Positions 1 through 5,745 of a stretch of DNA of 42,100 nt are shown here, piece by piece. The DNA lies in NCBI GenBank assembly GCA_019308645.1, contig JAFDHR010000002.1, positions 1 through 42,100 of the forward strand. The letters are read 5' to 3'. The DNA is from Deltaproteobacteria bacterium (GTDB lineage Bacteria > Desulfobacterota > DSM-4660 > Desulfatiglandales > B25-G16). Positions within the stretch are counted from its first letter, which is position 1. Every line of letters begins with the position of its first letter. The position numbers and the translations under genes are program-made. A model generated the notes under the pieces. It saw nothing but the letters and a program-made list of their open reading frames with translations. It had not been told where the DNA came from and did not search any database.

Positions 1-83
1 CTTTCTTCACAGAAATTTGTTAGTCCAGCGGCACTGTTCCTTGCTTTTAAGTACGCTTTTTCAAGTATTTTTATTCTATTCAT
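1..83 (-). CDS. Partial cassette gene, cut by the left window edge
   Basis: Reading leftwards from an ATG at 83, an open frame of 27 codons begins MNRIKILEKAYLKARN and leaves the window without a stop. A strong ribosome binding site (TTAGGAGG) lies just upstream. The gene lies directly beyond the R' end of the attC site at 106-163, so it is the start of the next integron cassette in the array. Too little is visible to name a product. Confidence 0.6.
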   Translation of the reverse strand, partial: MNRIKILEKAYLKARNSAAGLTNFCEE

Positions 84-105
84 ATTGAACCTCCTAACGT
101 TTAGG

Positions 106-163
106 GCATAACGTAGAGCTAACTTGCGCCGTCTTTTAGCGTCAAGTTGAGCGACTTGTTAGC
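106..163 (-). other. Integron attC recombination site (attC-1)
   Basis: On the minus strand the site runs R'' GCTAAC (163-158), spacer, L'' (152-139), a short loop, L' (129-118), spacer, R' GTTATGC (112-106). L'' GCTCAACTTGACGC pairs with L' GCGCAAGTTAGC over 12 base pairs if one C and one A are left extrahelical. R'' pairs with R' over six base pairs with one bulged T. Total length is 58 nt, near the known minimum for attC. The paired R and L boxes, unpaired spacers and extrahelical bases on one arm are the features an integron integrase recognises. The stop codon of the 83-aa cassette gene falls inside it. Confidence 0.85.
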
Positions 164-370
164 AATTTTTGTGCAATCCTCTAACACAGACAAATCATTA
201 TTTAGAAAGCGTGTGATTATGGCGGCAGGATCAACAGTACTGCTATGTACTAATTTGTCACTATTACAATAAGGACAACTTGCCTTATGATCAAAATATG
301 AAGCATGCCATTTTTTACAAGAACGGCAACAATAAATAAAGGTTACGTGCGCGCTATAACTATATTTCAT
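119..370 (-). CDS. Integron cassette gene, small zinc-ribbon protein
   Basis: An 83-residue protein with two CxxC pairs in its first half (CRSCKKWH near residue 15 and CPYC near residue 32), a likely four-cysteine zinc ribbon. The second half is helical and unrecognised. The gene starts 14 bases after the attC-2 R' box, and its last codons run through attC-1, so gene plus site form one cassette of about 278 bp bounded by the two GTT crossover points. It is read in the same direction as the phage early operon. Some other role in DNA or RNA binding is possible; no family was recognised. Confidence 0.7.
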   Translation of the reverse strand: MKYSYSAHVTFIYCCRSCKKWHASYFDHKASCPYCNSDKLVHSSTVDPAAIITRFLNNDLSVLEDCTKIANKSLNLTLKDGAS

Positions 371-383
371 CCTGATAGTCCTT

Positions 384-483
384 TGCTAACATTGAGTTCA
401 CTTGTCGCAAAAGCGAACTCGGTTTATCAATTTACGAAATAGCCGCTCCGCTTTTGCGGTCAAAGTGGAACGCCTTGTTAGTC
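384..483 (-). other. Integron attC recombination site (attC-2)
   Basis: On the minus strand R'' is GACTAAC (483-477), L'' lies at 471-449, a 33-nt variable loop at 448-416, L' at 415-396, and R' GTTAGCA at 390-384. L'' and L' pair over about 19 positions (blocks GTTC, ACTT, G, C and GCAAAAGCG) with three extrahelical bases on the L'' arm and one A/A mismatch. The asymmetric bulges on one arm only, flanked by inverted R boxes, are diagnostic of attC rather than of a terminator. Its length (about 100 nt) is normal. It differs in sequence from attC-1 while keeping the same architecture, as expected for cassettes of separate origin. Confidence 0.87.
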
Positions 484-619
484 CTACTATCATATTATCT
501 ATTTGTGTAAGAACTCCCATTAAATCATCACAAGGCTCCCACTTTGGCGAATCGGTTTTGTAATGTGTTTTCCACAAACATATAGCCAAATCCCTTGCAT
601 ACTCGTATTCGTTTTTCAT
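398..619 (-). CDS. Integron cassette gene, unknown small protein
   Basis: A 73-residue protein starting MKNEYEYARDLAICLWKTHY, basic at its C-terminus, with no recognised domain, signal peptide or membrane segment. A GAGGT ribosome binding site lies six bases before the ATG. The last 28 codons or so are encoded by the attC-2 sequence, which is common for cassette genes. The cassette runs from the GTTAG core at 639 to the attC-2 R' box, about 249 bp. It is the first cassette after the phage gene at 644-949 and probably shares its transcript. Confidence 0.65.
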   Translation of the reverse strand: MKNEYEYARDLAICLWKTHYKTDSPKWEPCDDLMGVLTQIDNMIVGLTRRSTLTAKAERLFRKLINRVRFCDK

Positions 620-632
620 TTTTACCTCAAAG

Positions 633-639
633 AACTAAC
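633..639 (-). other. Cassette-array junction core (GTTAGTT) next to phage gene
   Basis: Read on the minus strand, GTTAGTT lies four bases after the stop codon of the phage gene at 644-949 and starts the first cassette. G/TT is the crossover point used by integron integrases. No attC-type L box pair is apparent upstream of it, so this looks like an attI-like or secondary recombination site rather than another attC. No integron integrase gene is visible in the window. Confidence 0.55.
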
Positions 640-643
640 AGTG

Positions 644-949
644 TTAATAAACAGAAAACTTTTCGCCAATCAAAACCCAATGAATATGCTCGGTGAGATA
701 TTCAATAATTAACTTTTCGATGTCGTAACCTTGCCAAAAGGTGTCTTTGCCGAGTCTATGCCTTGCCTCATGGCATTTCCCGCATAAGGGTATGGTTTCG
801 TAGTCTGACGACTTGATGCCCATCCCGCGTCCCGTTACTTGCTCGTGATGGGCAACGGCAGGATGGCCGCATATTACACACCCCTTTGACCGTATGAATC
901 TAAGATATTTTTCATTCTTATATCTTTTGCGTTTTTGAAAGTTATGCAT
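644..949 (-). CDS. HNH-type zinc nuclease, DUF968/Ref-like
   Basis: A 101-residue protein. It carries CVICGHPAVAHHEQ near residues 25-38 and, after about 20 residues, IPLCGKCHEARHR near residues 53-65. Two zinc-binding cysteine pairs with the H-x-x-H arrangement are typical of the compact HNH fold of DUF968 and of P1 Ref-type recombination nucleases found in phage recombination operons. It lies 9 bp downstream of the DUF1367 gene and in the same operon as an ERF annealing protein, so a role in processing recombination or replication intermediates is likely. It is the last phage-type gene before the integron cassettes. Confidence 0.7.
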   Translation of the reverse strand: MHNFQKRKRYKNEKYLRFIRSKGCVICGHPAVAHHEQVTGRGMGIKSSDYETIPLCGKCHEARHRLGKDTFWQGYDIEKLIIEYLTEHIHWVLIGEKFSVY

Positions 950-958
950 TGTGATATC

Positions 959-1420
959 CTATGTAAATGATAATACTTTTTCTACCAACTCGTTGATCTC
1001 GTCTTCTGTCATATTGCTTAATACGGGTATCCGCTTCATTATGACATCCAGTATGTTTTGATATAAATTATTGAAGGTTTCCTGAGACATGGACCCGAAA
1101 GATAAAGAGTCGGCTTCGATTCTTACGGTACCATCCAGTCGAACTACGCTGTGGTAATGTCCGGCTAGTATGGTCAGATCTTTCCTGAAGCGATCAAAGT
1201 TCTTTTCCGGTATGCCGTATTTACTTGAAACTTCACCAGGTTGCCAATAATCATAGGCAAGATTAAACAGAGCAAATAGCTTTCTATGAAAGGCCGCATT
1301 TCGCATTTGCTTGAAATCAGAATGGACCGTTGAGCCTAATTGGATTTTTCGGTACCACTCGTCTGTTTTCGGGTCTGCTGGTATTAACCCTGTTAGCGTC
1401 TTTCTTAGAATTATATGCAT
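959..1420 (-). CDS. DUF1367 family phage protein
   Basis: A 153-residue protein with the family's typical start (MHIILRKTLTGLIPADP) and the stretch MRNAAFHRKLFALFNLAYDYW near residues 40-60. DUF1367 proteins occur in the recombination/nin-like regions of lambdoid and related phages; their biochemical role is unknown to me. The start codon is supported by GGAAGG six bases upstream. The 5' end overlaps a short open frame (1317-1508) in another frame. Operon neighbours are the HNH/DUF968-like gene downstream and, across a structured noncoding region, the ERF gene. Confidence 0.75.
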   Translation of the reverse strand: MHIILRKTLTGLIPADPKTDEWYRKIQLGSTVHSDFKQMRNAAFHRKLFALFNLAYDYWQPGEVSSKYGIPEKNFDRFRKDLTILAGHYHSVVRLDGTVRIEADSLSFGSMSQETFNNLYQNILDVIMKRIPVLSNMTEDEINELVEKVLSFT

Positions 1421-1508
1421 TCCATTCCTTCCAACTGTTTAATTTTTTCTTGCGCCATTCCTGATACCAGGTCTTGGGGTTAATGGGTTCTTCCTTGATT
1501 TCGATCAT
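1317..1508 (-). CDS. Small overlapping open frame, uncertain
   Basis: A 63-residue frame (MIEIKEEPINPKTWYQEWRK...) that begins at 1508 and overlaps the first 104 bases of the DUF1367 gene. The first 30 residues are hydrophilic with natural-looking composition; the rest lies in the overlap and is rich in K, R, N and P. The upstream ribosome binding site is weak (AGGG, about nine bases away). It could be a genuine small gene or a chance frame; nothing was recognised in it. Confidence 0.35.
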   Translation of the reverse strand: MIEIKEEPINPKTWYQEWRKKKLNSWKEWNAYNSKKDANRVNTSRPENRRVVPKNPIRLNGPF

Positions 1509-1860
1509 GATGTGTTTTCCCTAAGATGTTTTTTAGATCCCTTCTCTTTATTAAAGACAACCCATGCCCATTGAGTAAGGTTGAGTGAAGGGAGTTATCC
1601 CCCCCAGGTCAATAATAGACCTCTGGAGGGATTTGACCATGCCCACATCGGTCGGCATCGTTTGGTCGTCATAGTGAGAAATTACGCCCAGGTCTTGCTT
1701 TACCGCACAGAAAACTTGCCACTAGTTTTCACTCTCACTATGTCCCCGAATCAAGCACGGGTACACATATTCTGGGAACTCTATCTTATTGGACCGCTGA
1801 GTCAGGCGGTGCTCCTGCCTTCCCCTTGGAGTCTAATTTGGGTATGTATGCGTATGGCTA
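1509..1860 (-). other. Noncoding structured stretch
   Basis: No convincing gene is seen here. The stretch is full of inverted repeats. CATAGTGAGA (1669-1678) pairs perfectly with TCTCACTATG (1732-1741), enclosing a GAAAACT/AGTTTTC hairpin near 1711-1731. Further left, GGTCAA/TTGACC and ATGCC/GGCAT pairs lie at about 1605-1660. It lies downstream of a terminated small-RNA candidate and upstream of DUF1367 in the early operon. It may be a leader RNA or further structured RNAs. Open frames on either strand here look like translations of folded RNA. Confidence 0.5.
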
Positions 1861-1887
1861 TAAAATAAGAAAGCCCACCATCGGGCT
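1861..1887 (-). terminator. Intrinsic terminator of small RNA 1
   Basis: On the minus strand AGCCC, a 6-nt loop and GGGCT are followed by the T-rich tail TTCTTATTTTA. Confidence 0.6.
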
Positions 1888-2020
1888 CAGTCTTCCTGGC
1901 CGTCATCTGGTAGGCTTTGATTATCGAGTACGTCATGCACCCGGACACAGGGTTCCTGGTCGTCACCGATCCAGGGTACTCAATTCGTTTATGCTTTTTT
2001 ATTATATGTCCCAACATGAT
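1861..2020 (-). ncRNA. Candidate small structured RNA 1
   Basis: A strong promoter at 2027-2056 would start RNA near 2020, and an intrinsic terminator ends it near 1861, giving about 160 nt. Inside, GAGTAC (1981-1976) pairs with GTACTC (1931-1926) and closes a junction of two hairpins. One is CCTGG/CCAGG (1975-1955) with an inner TCG/CGA and a GTGA loop. The other is ACCC/GGGT with a 7-nt loop (1953-1939). A 7-nt linker precedes the 3' closing strand. The same layout occurs in the candidates at 10099-10230 and 7276-7388. An 84-codon frame overlaps it but begins inside the promoter. Confidence 0.5.
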
Positions 2021-2026
2021 ACCCAA

Positions 2027-2056
2027 ATTAAACCATACTATATGTTGTGGTGTCAA
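2027..2056 (-). promoter_or_regulatory. Leftward promoter with operator-like word in the spacer
   Basis: TTGACA (2056-2051), an 18-bp spacer and TTTAAT (2032-2027) match a sigma-70-type promoter well. The spacer holds ACTATATGTTGTGGT when read on the plus strand (2037-2051). This differs by one base from a word in the spacer of the promoter at 10063. ACCA/TGGT ends make it roughly palindromic. It lies just beyond the ERF stop codon and points at small RNA 1. Confidence 0.6.
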
Positions 2057-2071
2057 GAAAAAATAACACTT

Positions 2072-2767
2072 TCAAAAAGGATATTGATCGTCATTATTCC
2101 TTTCAGAATGCCATTCGCAATATTGCGTGAAGACAGTCTCAAAATTTTCCAGAGGAATCAGCATCTTGGCTATCTTCCAATGTCGAGGGTCAAGCCCTTC
2201 CCGGTTCGCAAGCCATTTAATCATATCCACAAGCTCTTTTTCCGTGAGCTCTTTTTCTTGCCCAAGTTTTTTTATGAAATCCCATTGTTTTACGGTCATT
2301 TCATTTTCTGATTTTGTTTCGCTGCTTTTTGGCTTATCACTTTTTACTTTACCGCTTTGTTCGGGCCTTTGTGTTTGATACGCGTTACCATCGGCAATAT
2401 TAGCGTCATCATCTTCCTCGGCCACAATACCGAGAAGAGCAGACAGACTATACCGTTTCAGGTATGATATTCTTGAGCCAATCTCCTGCATGGTGGCATT
2501 AGACAAATCAAGGGGAATACTGGACTTTATTTTTTCACCTGATATGTGATATAGGGTTGTGCATAAAGACCCATTCTCGAAGGTCTGAGAGAACGAGAGG
2601 CCGTTTTTTACGAGTACCGGGAGTGCTGTTTTGATAATATTGGCAAGAGTAGCGTATTTAAAATCGTATGACCCGCCTTTTTTTGTTTGGACCTTGACGG
2701 TAGCGTCTAACTTAACTTCTGGCAGGCTGTTCTGAAACTTATTAAATGCTTTGGCTATTTGTTCCAT
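2072..2767 (-). CDS. erf: ERF family single-strand annealing protein
   Basis: A 231-residue protein. The N-terminal 130 residues show the ERF recombinase signature: KKGGSYDFKYATLANI near residue 30, an L-P-L-D-L region, and IGSRISYLKRYSLSALLGI near residues 97-115, followed by an acidic DDDAN. ERF proteins anneal complementary single strands during phage recombination and genome circularisation, as in P22. The C-terminal part is a charged linker plus a helical domain. Its ATG overlaps the stop codon of the HNH gene by one base. The Cas4-like nuclease two genes upstream could supply resected ends, a standard nuclease/annealase pairing. Confidence 0.88.
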   Translation of the reverse strand: MEQIAKAFNKFQNSLPEVKLDATVKVQTKKGGSYDFKYATLANIIKTALPVLVKNGLSFSQTFENGSLCTTLYHISGEKIKSSIPLDLSNATMQEIGSRISYLKRYSLSALLGIVAEEDDDANIADGNAYQTQRPEQSGKVKSDKPKSSETKSENEMTVKQWDFIKKLGQEKELTEKELVDMIKWLANREGLDPRHWKIAKMLIPLENFETVFTQYCEWHSERNNDDQYPF

Positions 2768-3468
2768 TATCTCACCCTTTTCTTTAATTTTTTAATTTCT
2801 TTCTCCAGCTCTTTAACTCTCCTTCTAAATGGTTCTATAATTGATTTTGGAGAATGTTGTTTTCGAGACATTGCCGCTAAATTTTCAATTCTATTGTCTA
2901 ATTTATCACCATTAATATGATGGACTATCCAATTTTTTGGCAACACTCCATTATGCTTTTCCCAAACATATCGGTGTTCCCTAATATATTTCCCATCAAT
3001 TCTAATCGAGCGATAACCATCTTTACTTATTGTAATACCGCCATTCCATCTTGAATGATTCTTCCCTTTTGGAACTTTATAAGTTCCGCGTTTAATCATT
3101 ATTTTAATTTGTTCACTTCTTGTTCTGGTTTTTACCCCAATCTCAGCAAGTCGATCATAAACACACTGATATGTAAGATCAAAAAATTTTGCTATTTCAA
3201 CAGCAGACATTCCAGCACTATACATTTTCCCCAGAATTTCGGATGATACGGGCTTTCTGTTTGAAGATGCCCGATCTCGAATCTTAATTCCGTTTCTTAT
3301 GAGATGATATTTTATAACACCATGATGATGTCCTAAGCGCCTTCCAACTTCGTTCATAGAAAGACCAGAATTATAGAGCTTAATACATTCTGAAACATTA
3401 ACCTTTTTGCCCTTTGACGGCATTCTATTAGGATCATAGCCGCTTTTTAAGTTGTTTAGCAAGTTCAT
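2767..3468 (-). CDS. HNH homing endonuclease with HTH repeats
   Basis: A 233-residue protein. The start at 3468 is chosen because a GGAGG lies six bases upstream; a longer frame extends to 3621 without such a site. Residues about 20-110 hold two helix-turn-helix-like repeats (MNEVGRRLGHHHGVIKYHL and AVEIAKFFDLTYQCVYDRL). The C-terminal third has the HNH_3 motif: REHRYVWEKHNG, WIVHHINGDKLDNRIENL, then a Lys-rich coiled coil. It is inserted between the Cas4-like nuclease, whose end it overlaps by 35 bases, and erf. This looks like a free-standing homing nuclease invading a recombination operon. Confidence 0.82.
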   Translation of the reverse strand: MNLLNNLKSGYDPNRMPSKGKKVNVSECIKLYNSGLSMNEVGRRLGHHHGVIKYHLIRNGIKIRDRASSNRKPVSSEILGKMYSAGMSAVEIAKFFDLTYQCVYDRLAEIGVKTRTRSEQIKIMIKRGTYKVPKGKNHSRWNGGITISKDGYRSIRIDGKYIREHRYVWEKHNGVLPKNWIVHHINGDKLDNRIENLAAMSRKQHSPKSIIEPFRRRVKELEKEIKKLKKRVR

Positions 3469-4099
3469 ATGCCTCCAAAAACAAAAGAAACATTTTTTTT
3501 GCGGTTTCAAGTTCAGACCAATGATAATGAAAAAAATCCCCATTGTTTTTGCTAAATCTACATAAATAAAAACCACCATTAATGGGGCGGTTCGGATGAT
3601 TTTCTTCCCATAAAATGGCATAGGCGGCTAATTGTAATAACCAATCGATAAAAGGCCCGGAAGAGCTTGTTTTCCAATCTCCAAGGGCAAGCTGGCCGCT
3701 TGCCATAATTGCATCGAGAGTACCGCCAAATCCATATCTTTCAGACACCAAAGACTTTTCGGTTTCGACCACTTCAATATTGGTGGTTTTTTCCCATCGG
3801 ATGTAATTCTCAAATCCTTGCTGCGCTAATAACACCAACTCAGGATCGTATTTTTCCAAATCCGGCATTTCCCATTTTCTAATATGGGCCTCTACCATAT
3901 CATGGCAGAGCGTACCGGCTTCGGCAGCTTGATCCCGTTTTTCATAAAGCCCGGATATTTCACCGCGCTCAAACTTTTGGCCTTGCTCAAACGCCCACCA
4001 TAAAAGGCCGCCAGAATCCTTAAATCTACCTATTATGGTGGTTACACCCGGCACTCTCGTACCATCTTTGAGCCGGTATCCTCCCTTTGGACGTGCCAT
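3434..4099 (-). CDS. PD-(D/E)XK nuclease, Cas4/RecB-like
   Basis: A 221-residue protein with the order of motifs of phage Cas4/RecB-type exonucleases: an N-terminal GVTTIIGRFKDSGGLLWWA, GTLCHDMVEAHI near residue 62 (the His of motif I), GFGGTLDAIMASGQLALGDWKTSS near residues 123-145 (the D-x(n)-D-x-K catalytic core) and a downstream LQLAAYAILWEE (the Q-x-x-x-Y motif). No four-cysteine iron-sulfur cluster is seen. With ERF in the same operon it most likely resects DNA ends for annealing-type recombination. The start at 4099 has AGGGAGAAGG upstream. Confidence 0.8.
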   Translation of the reverse strand: MARPKGGYRLKDGTRVPGVTTIIGRFKDSGGLLWWAFEQGQKFERGEISGLYEKRDQAAEAGTLCHDMVEAHIRKWEMPDLEKYDPELVLLAQQGFENYIRWEKTTNIEVVETEKSLVSERYGFGGTLDAIMASGQLALGDWKTSSSGPFIDWLLQLAAYAILWEENHPNRPINGGFYLCRFSKNNGDFFHYHWSELETAKKMFLLFLEAYELAKQLKKRL

Positions 4100-4110
4100 A
4101 TTCCTTCTCC

Positions 4111-4329
4111 CTATTCTTTAATCTCATCCCAACAACATTGAACTATATCGTCTTCGTTGTCTCTTATAATCTCATCAGCCATGTCATCTGGAATTGTATG
4201 ACCGTTATATTTAATGGCACAAATTTCTACCTCAGCGGGATGACCGGGATAATCCCAGGTCCTGGGCTCTTCTTTTATGACATTAAATTCAATCTCAAAT
4301 TCCAATTCTATTGGTATTGTGACATTCAT
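4111..4329 (-). CDS. Small conserved phage protein (PGxPAEVEI type)
   Basis: A 72-residue acidic protein starting MNVTIPIELEFEIEFNV, with DYPGHPAEVEI in the middle and an acidic C-terminus. Small proteins with this beta-strand start and PG-PAEVEI core are common in phage early regions; their function is unknown to me. Its ATG overlaps the stop of the preceding gene (ATGA arrangement), so the two are probably translationally coupled. Confidence 0.6.
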   Translation of the reverse strand: MNVTIPIELEFEIEFNVIKEEPRTWDYPGHPAEVEICAIKYNGHTIPDDMADEIIRDNEDDIVQCCWDEIKE

Positions 4330-4517
4330 CTAATCATCTCCAATTTTACTTTGACCGGACCATCTTCTAACTGGTCAAGAATATCTTGCGCGACCGATCC
4401 TTCGTAAAGAAAATCACTATGGAACATTCCCCAGACATAGGTTTTCCCACTTTTTCTCGTTGTATAAAATTCTATCATCTCCCTATCCTTATTATTTCTT
4501 TCCAGATAAAACTCCAT
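4326..4517 (-). CDS. Hypothetical small early protein
   Basis: A 63-residue protein beginning MEFYLERNNKDREMIEFY. The ATG at 4517 is preferred because GGGGGA lies five bases before it; an in-frame TTG at 4529 is possible. No family was recognised; the protein is soluble and alternates charged and aromatic residues. It lies four bases after a 30-residue membrane peptide gene and overlaps the next gene, so it belongs to a tightly packed early operon. Confidence 0.55.
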   Translation of the reverse strand: MEFYLERNNKDREMIEFYTTRKSGKTYVWGMFHSDFLYEGSVAQDILDQLEDGPVKVKLEMIR

Positions 4518-4518
4518 T

Positions 4519-4611
4519 TCATCCCCCAATCAATATAGCCAGCAGAGCCGATACGCAGACCACGCCAACCATGATAATAAATTCCAATATTATATCGATT
4601 AAAGTTTGCAT
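4519..4611 (-). CDS. Single-span membrane peptide, 30 residues
   Basis: From the ATG at 4611 the frame encodes a 30-residue, almost entirely hydrophobic peptide (starts MQTLIDIILEFIIMVGVV, ends AILIGG) that would span the membrane once. An AAAGGA site lies six bases upstream, and the stop lies two bases from the next start. Short hydrophobic early peptides of this kind may act on host membrane proteins; the function is unknown. It is too short for standard gene finders. Confidence 0.5.
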   Translation of the reverse strand: MQTLIDIILEFIIMVGVVCVSALLAILIGG

Positions 4612-4630
4612 GATTAATCCTTTGTGAAGT

Positions 4631-4695
4631 GGGAGCCGCCGATTTTGACCGGCAGACTACGCCGAGGCTAACCACAGCCTATTTAAGCGGCTCCC
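4631..4695 (-). ncRNA. Compact folded element (closing stem plus two hairpins)
   Basis: GGGAGCCGC (4695-4687) pairs perfectly with GCGGCTCCC (4639-4631). Inside lie AGGCT/AGCCT with a 6-nt loop and CGGC/GCCG with a 7-nt loop. The fold has an outline somewhat like a tRNA without a T arm. It lies between the small genes at 4611 and 4790 in the early operon. The layout resembles the small RNA candidates elsewhere in the window, but no promoter or terminator is evident. The 94 bases from 4696 to 4789 hold no gene I can support. Confidence 0.35.
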
Positions 4696-4789
4696 GGTTT
4701 GGCAGATCATATTTGCCTTTGCCGGTAACAAATCACCTCCTTTTAAAAGATCGTAGCCTCCCTTTGCCATTCCCGAAAGACTGACCCGC

Positions 4790-4963
4790 TTAATTTTTAT
4801 GATTGATCGGCGTTGCTTTTGGGTCGTGGCTTATCCCGAAACCTTTGCGTCCATTGCGGATGGCCGAAGAATCGGGATTATATTTAGAAAGATGGCGTTT
4901 CAATTCAGCAATCTCTTTCAATTTCTCTTTTAGTTCGTATTGGATTCGGGTTGAGCCGAGCAT
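4790..4963 (-). CDS. Hypothetical 57-residue early protein
   Basis: From the ATG at 4963: MLGSTRIQYELKEKLKEIAE and on to a basic end (...GISHDPKATPINHKN). The first half is a charged amphipathic helix, a likely coiled coil. The ATG is two bases after the stop of the lipoprotein gene, and its AAGGAT ribosome binding site lies inside that gene's end, which supports coupled translation. No family was recognised. Confidence 0.55.
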   Translation of the reverse strand: MLGSTRIQYELKEKLKEIAELKRHLSKYNPDSSAIRNGRKGFGISHDPKATPINHKN

Positions 4964-4965
4964 GG

Positions 4966-5334
4966 CTAATCCTTTATAAGGTTGTAATTATTCCAAACAC
5001 ACGCCGAATTGATCGCTGCTTTCCCCCCCAATAACCACTTGCGCCATTTCGGAAAACAATGAGCCATAATAGTTACCACTATCTGAGAAGTCAGCAGGGC
5101 TACAGCAAGTTCTGTGTCTGTGGGATGATCTCCTATAACCGGATTTAATTCGTGGTTCTCAGGGGTATCAAATGCCCTTTCGGATGTATAATAGTCCAGA
5201 CCAGCAGCAACCCATGAACCAGCAAGCATAATTTTTTCTGTCCGTGTCCATGAACGATAATTGTGGTGACCGGGGTAACCAGCGCAGGATGTAAGATAAA
5301 TGATGATTAGAATAATTAAGATGATGTGGCGCAT
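4966..5334 (-). CDS. Lipoprotein/membrane protein, first gene of the leftward operon
   Basis: A 122-residue protein. Residues 1-17 (MRHIILIILIIIYLTSC) form a lipoprotein signal with lipobox LTSC. After it come GYPGHHNYRSWTRTEKIMLAGSWVAAGLDYYTS... (given here only in part) and a hydrophobic segment near residues 75-95 (LAVALLTSQIVVTIMAHC). The longer upstream frame was rejected because it runs through the promoter. As the first leftward gene next to the regulator, it would be expressed early; superinfection exclusion or envelope modification are reasonable guesses, not shown. Confidence 0.6.
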   Translation of the reverse strand: MRHIILIILIIIYLTSCAGYPGHHNYRSWTRTEKIMLAGSWVAAGLDYYTSERAFDTPENHELNPVIGDHPTDTELAVALLTSQIVVTIMAHCFPKWRKWLLGGKAAINSACVWNNYNLIKD

Positions 5335-5463
5335 TTGATTTCCAAATTTTCTCATAATTGAAGTTTGGGCTATTATAATCACAAACCATATGCGCATGTC
5401 AAGAACTTTTTTCATATATTTTTTTCTTGACTTTTGAAAACTTTTCATGTTAGTATTTGAATT
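5335..5463. promoter_or_regulatory. Divergent promoter/operator region
   Basis: Leftward: TTGACA (5404-5399 read on minus) and TATAAT about 19 bp on, with the perfect palindrome ATGCGCAT (5390-5397) inside the spacer. Rightward: TTGACT (5427-5432), 18-bp spacer, TAGTAT (5451-5456), which would start RNA at or next to the ATG at 5464. A near-palindrome ACTTTTGAAAACT overlaps the rightward -35. The arrangement resembles a phage immunity switch region. Confidence 0.6.
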
Positions 5464-5637
5464 ATGAAACCAAGAACCGTAAAAACTAAAATAAATCAAC
5501 TGGTTAAGGTTTTCGGCACGCGAAAAGCCGTTGCAGAAAAATTAGGTGTAACCGAACGTTACATCTATGATTTGCAAAACAATAGAATCCCAGGTAAGCA
5601 TTTGTACCGATATATTTGCGAGTTGACAAAAGATTAA
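5464..5637 (+). CDS. Small Cro/CI-like HTH regulator, probably leaderless
   Basis: A 57-residue protein. Residues about 17-46 (FGTRKAVAEKLGVTERYIYDL) form a classic helix-turn-helix with the A-x-x-x-G turn, followed by a short basic tail. There is no Shine-Dalgarno sequence, and the rightward -10 box ends eight bases before the ATG, so the transcript probably starts at the start codon, as lambda cI does from pRM. Position between divergent promoters argues that it controls the early switch. The full-length protein is DNA-binding only, with no dimerisation or RecA-cleavage domain, so Cro-like is more likely than CI-like. Confidence 0.75.
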   Translation: MKPRTVKTKINQLVKVFGTRKAVAEKLGVTERYIYDLQNNRIPGKHLYRYICELTKD

Positions 5638-5745
5638 ACGCTATGGCCCCAAAATATTTCCGCAAATGCTGACTTCGATATCTTAATCCTGTGGACAGGT
5701 GCGATTGCCGAGAGATCAGACCGGGGAAGCCGTTGAAAGAGGAAC

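Noticed and set aside
1802..2056. Minus-strand 84-residue frame after erf
   Set aside because: Its start lies inside the -35 box of a strong promoter, and its body is the folded small RNA and terminator. A shorter version from ATG 2017 has no ribosome binding site either.
1581..2311. Plus-strand open frames of 95 and 161 residues
   Set aside because: They cover the structured noncoding stretch and part of erf on the opposite strand, lack ribosome binding sites and have unnatural composition.
4475..4675. Minus-strand 66-residue frame
   Set aside because: It overlaps two better supported genes and the folded element in another frame, with no ribosome binding site.
4631..4695. tRNA gene
   Set aside because: Acceptor-like, D-like and anticodon-like stems can be drawn, but there is no separate T arm or CCA, and the anticodon loop lacks the expected purine at position 37.
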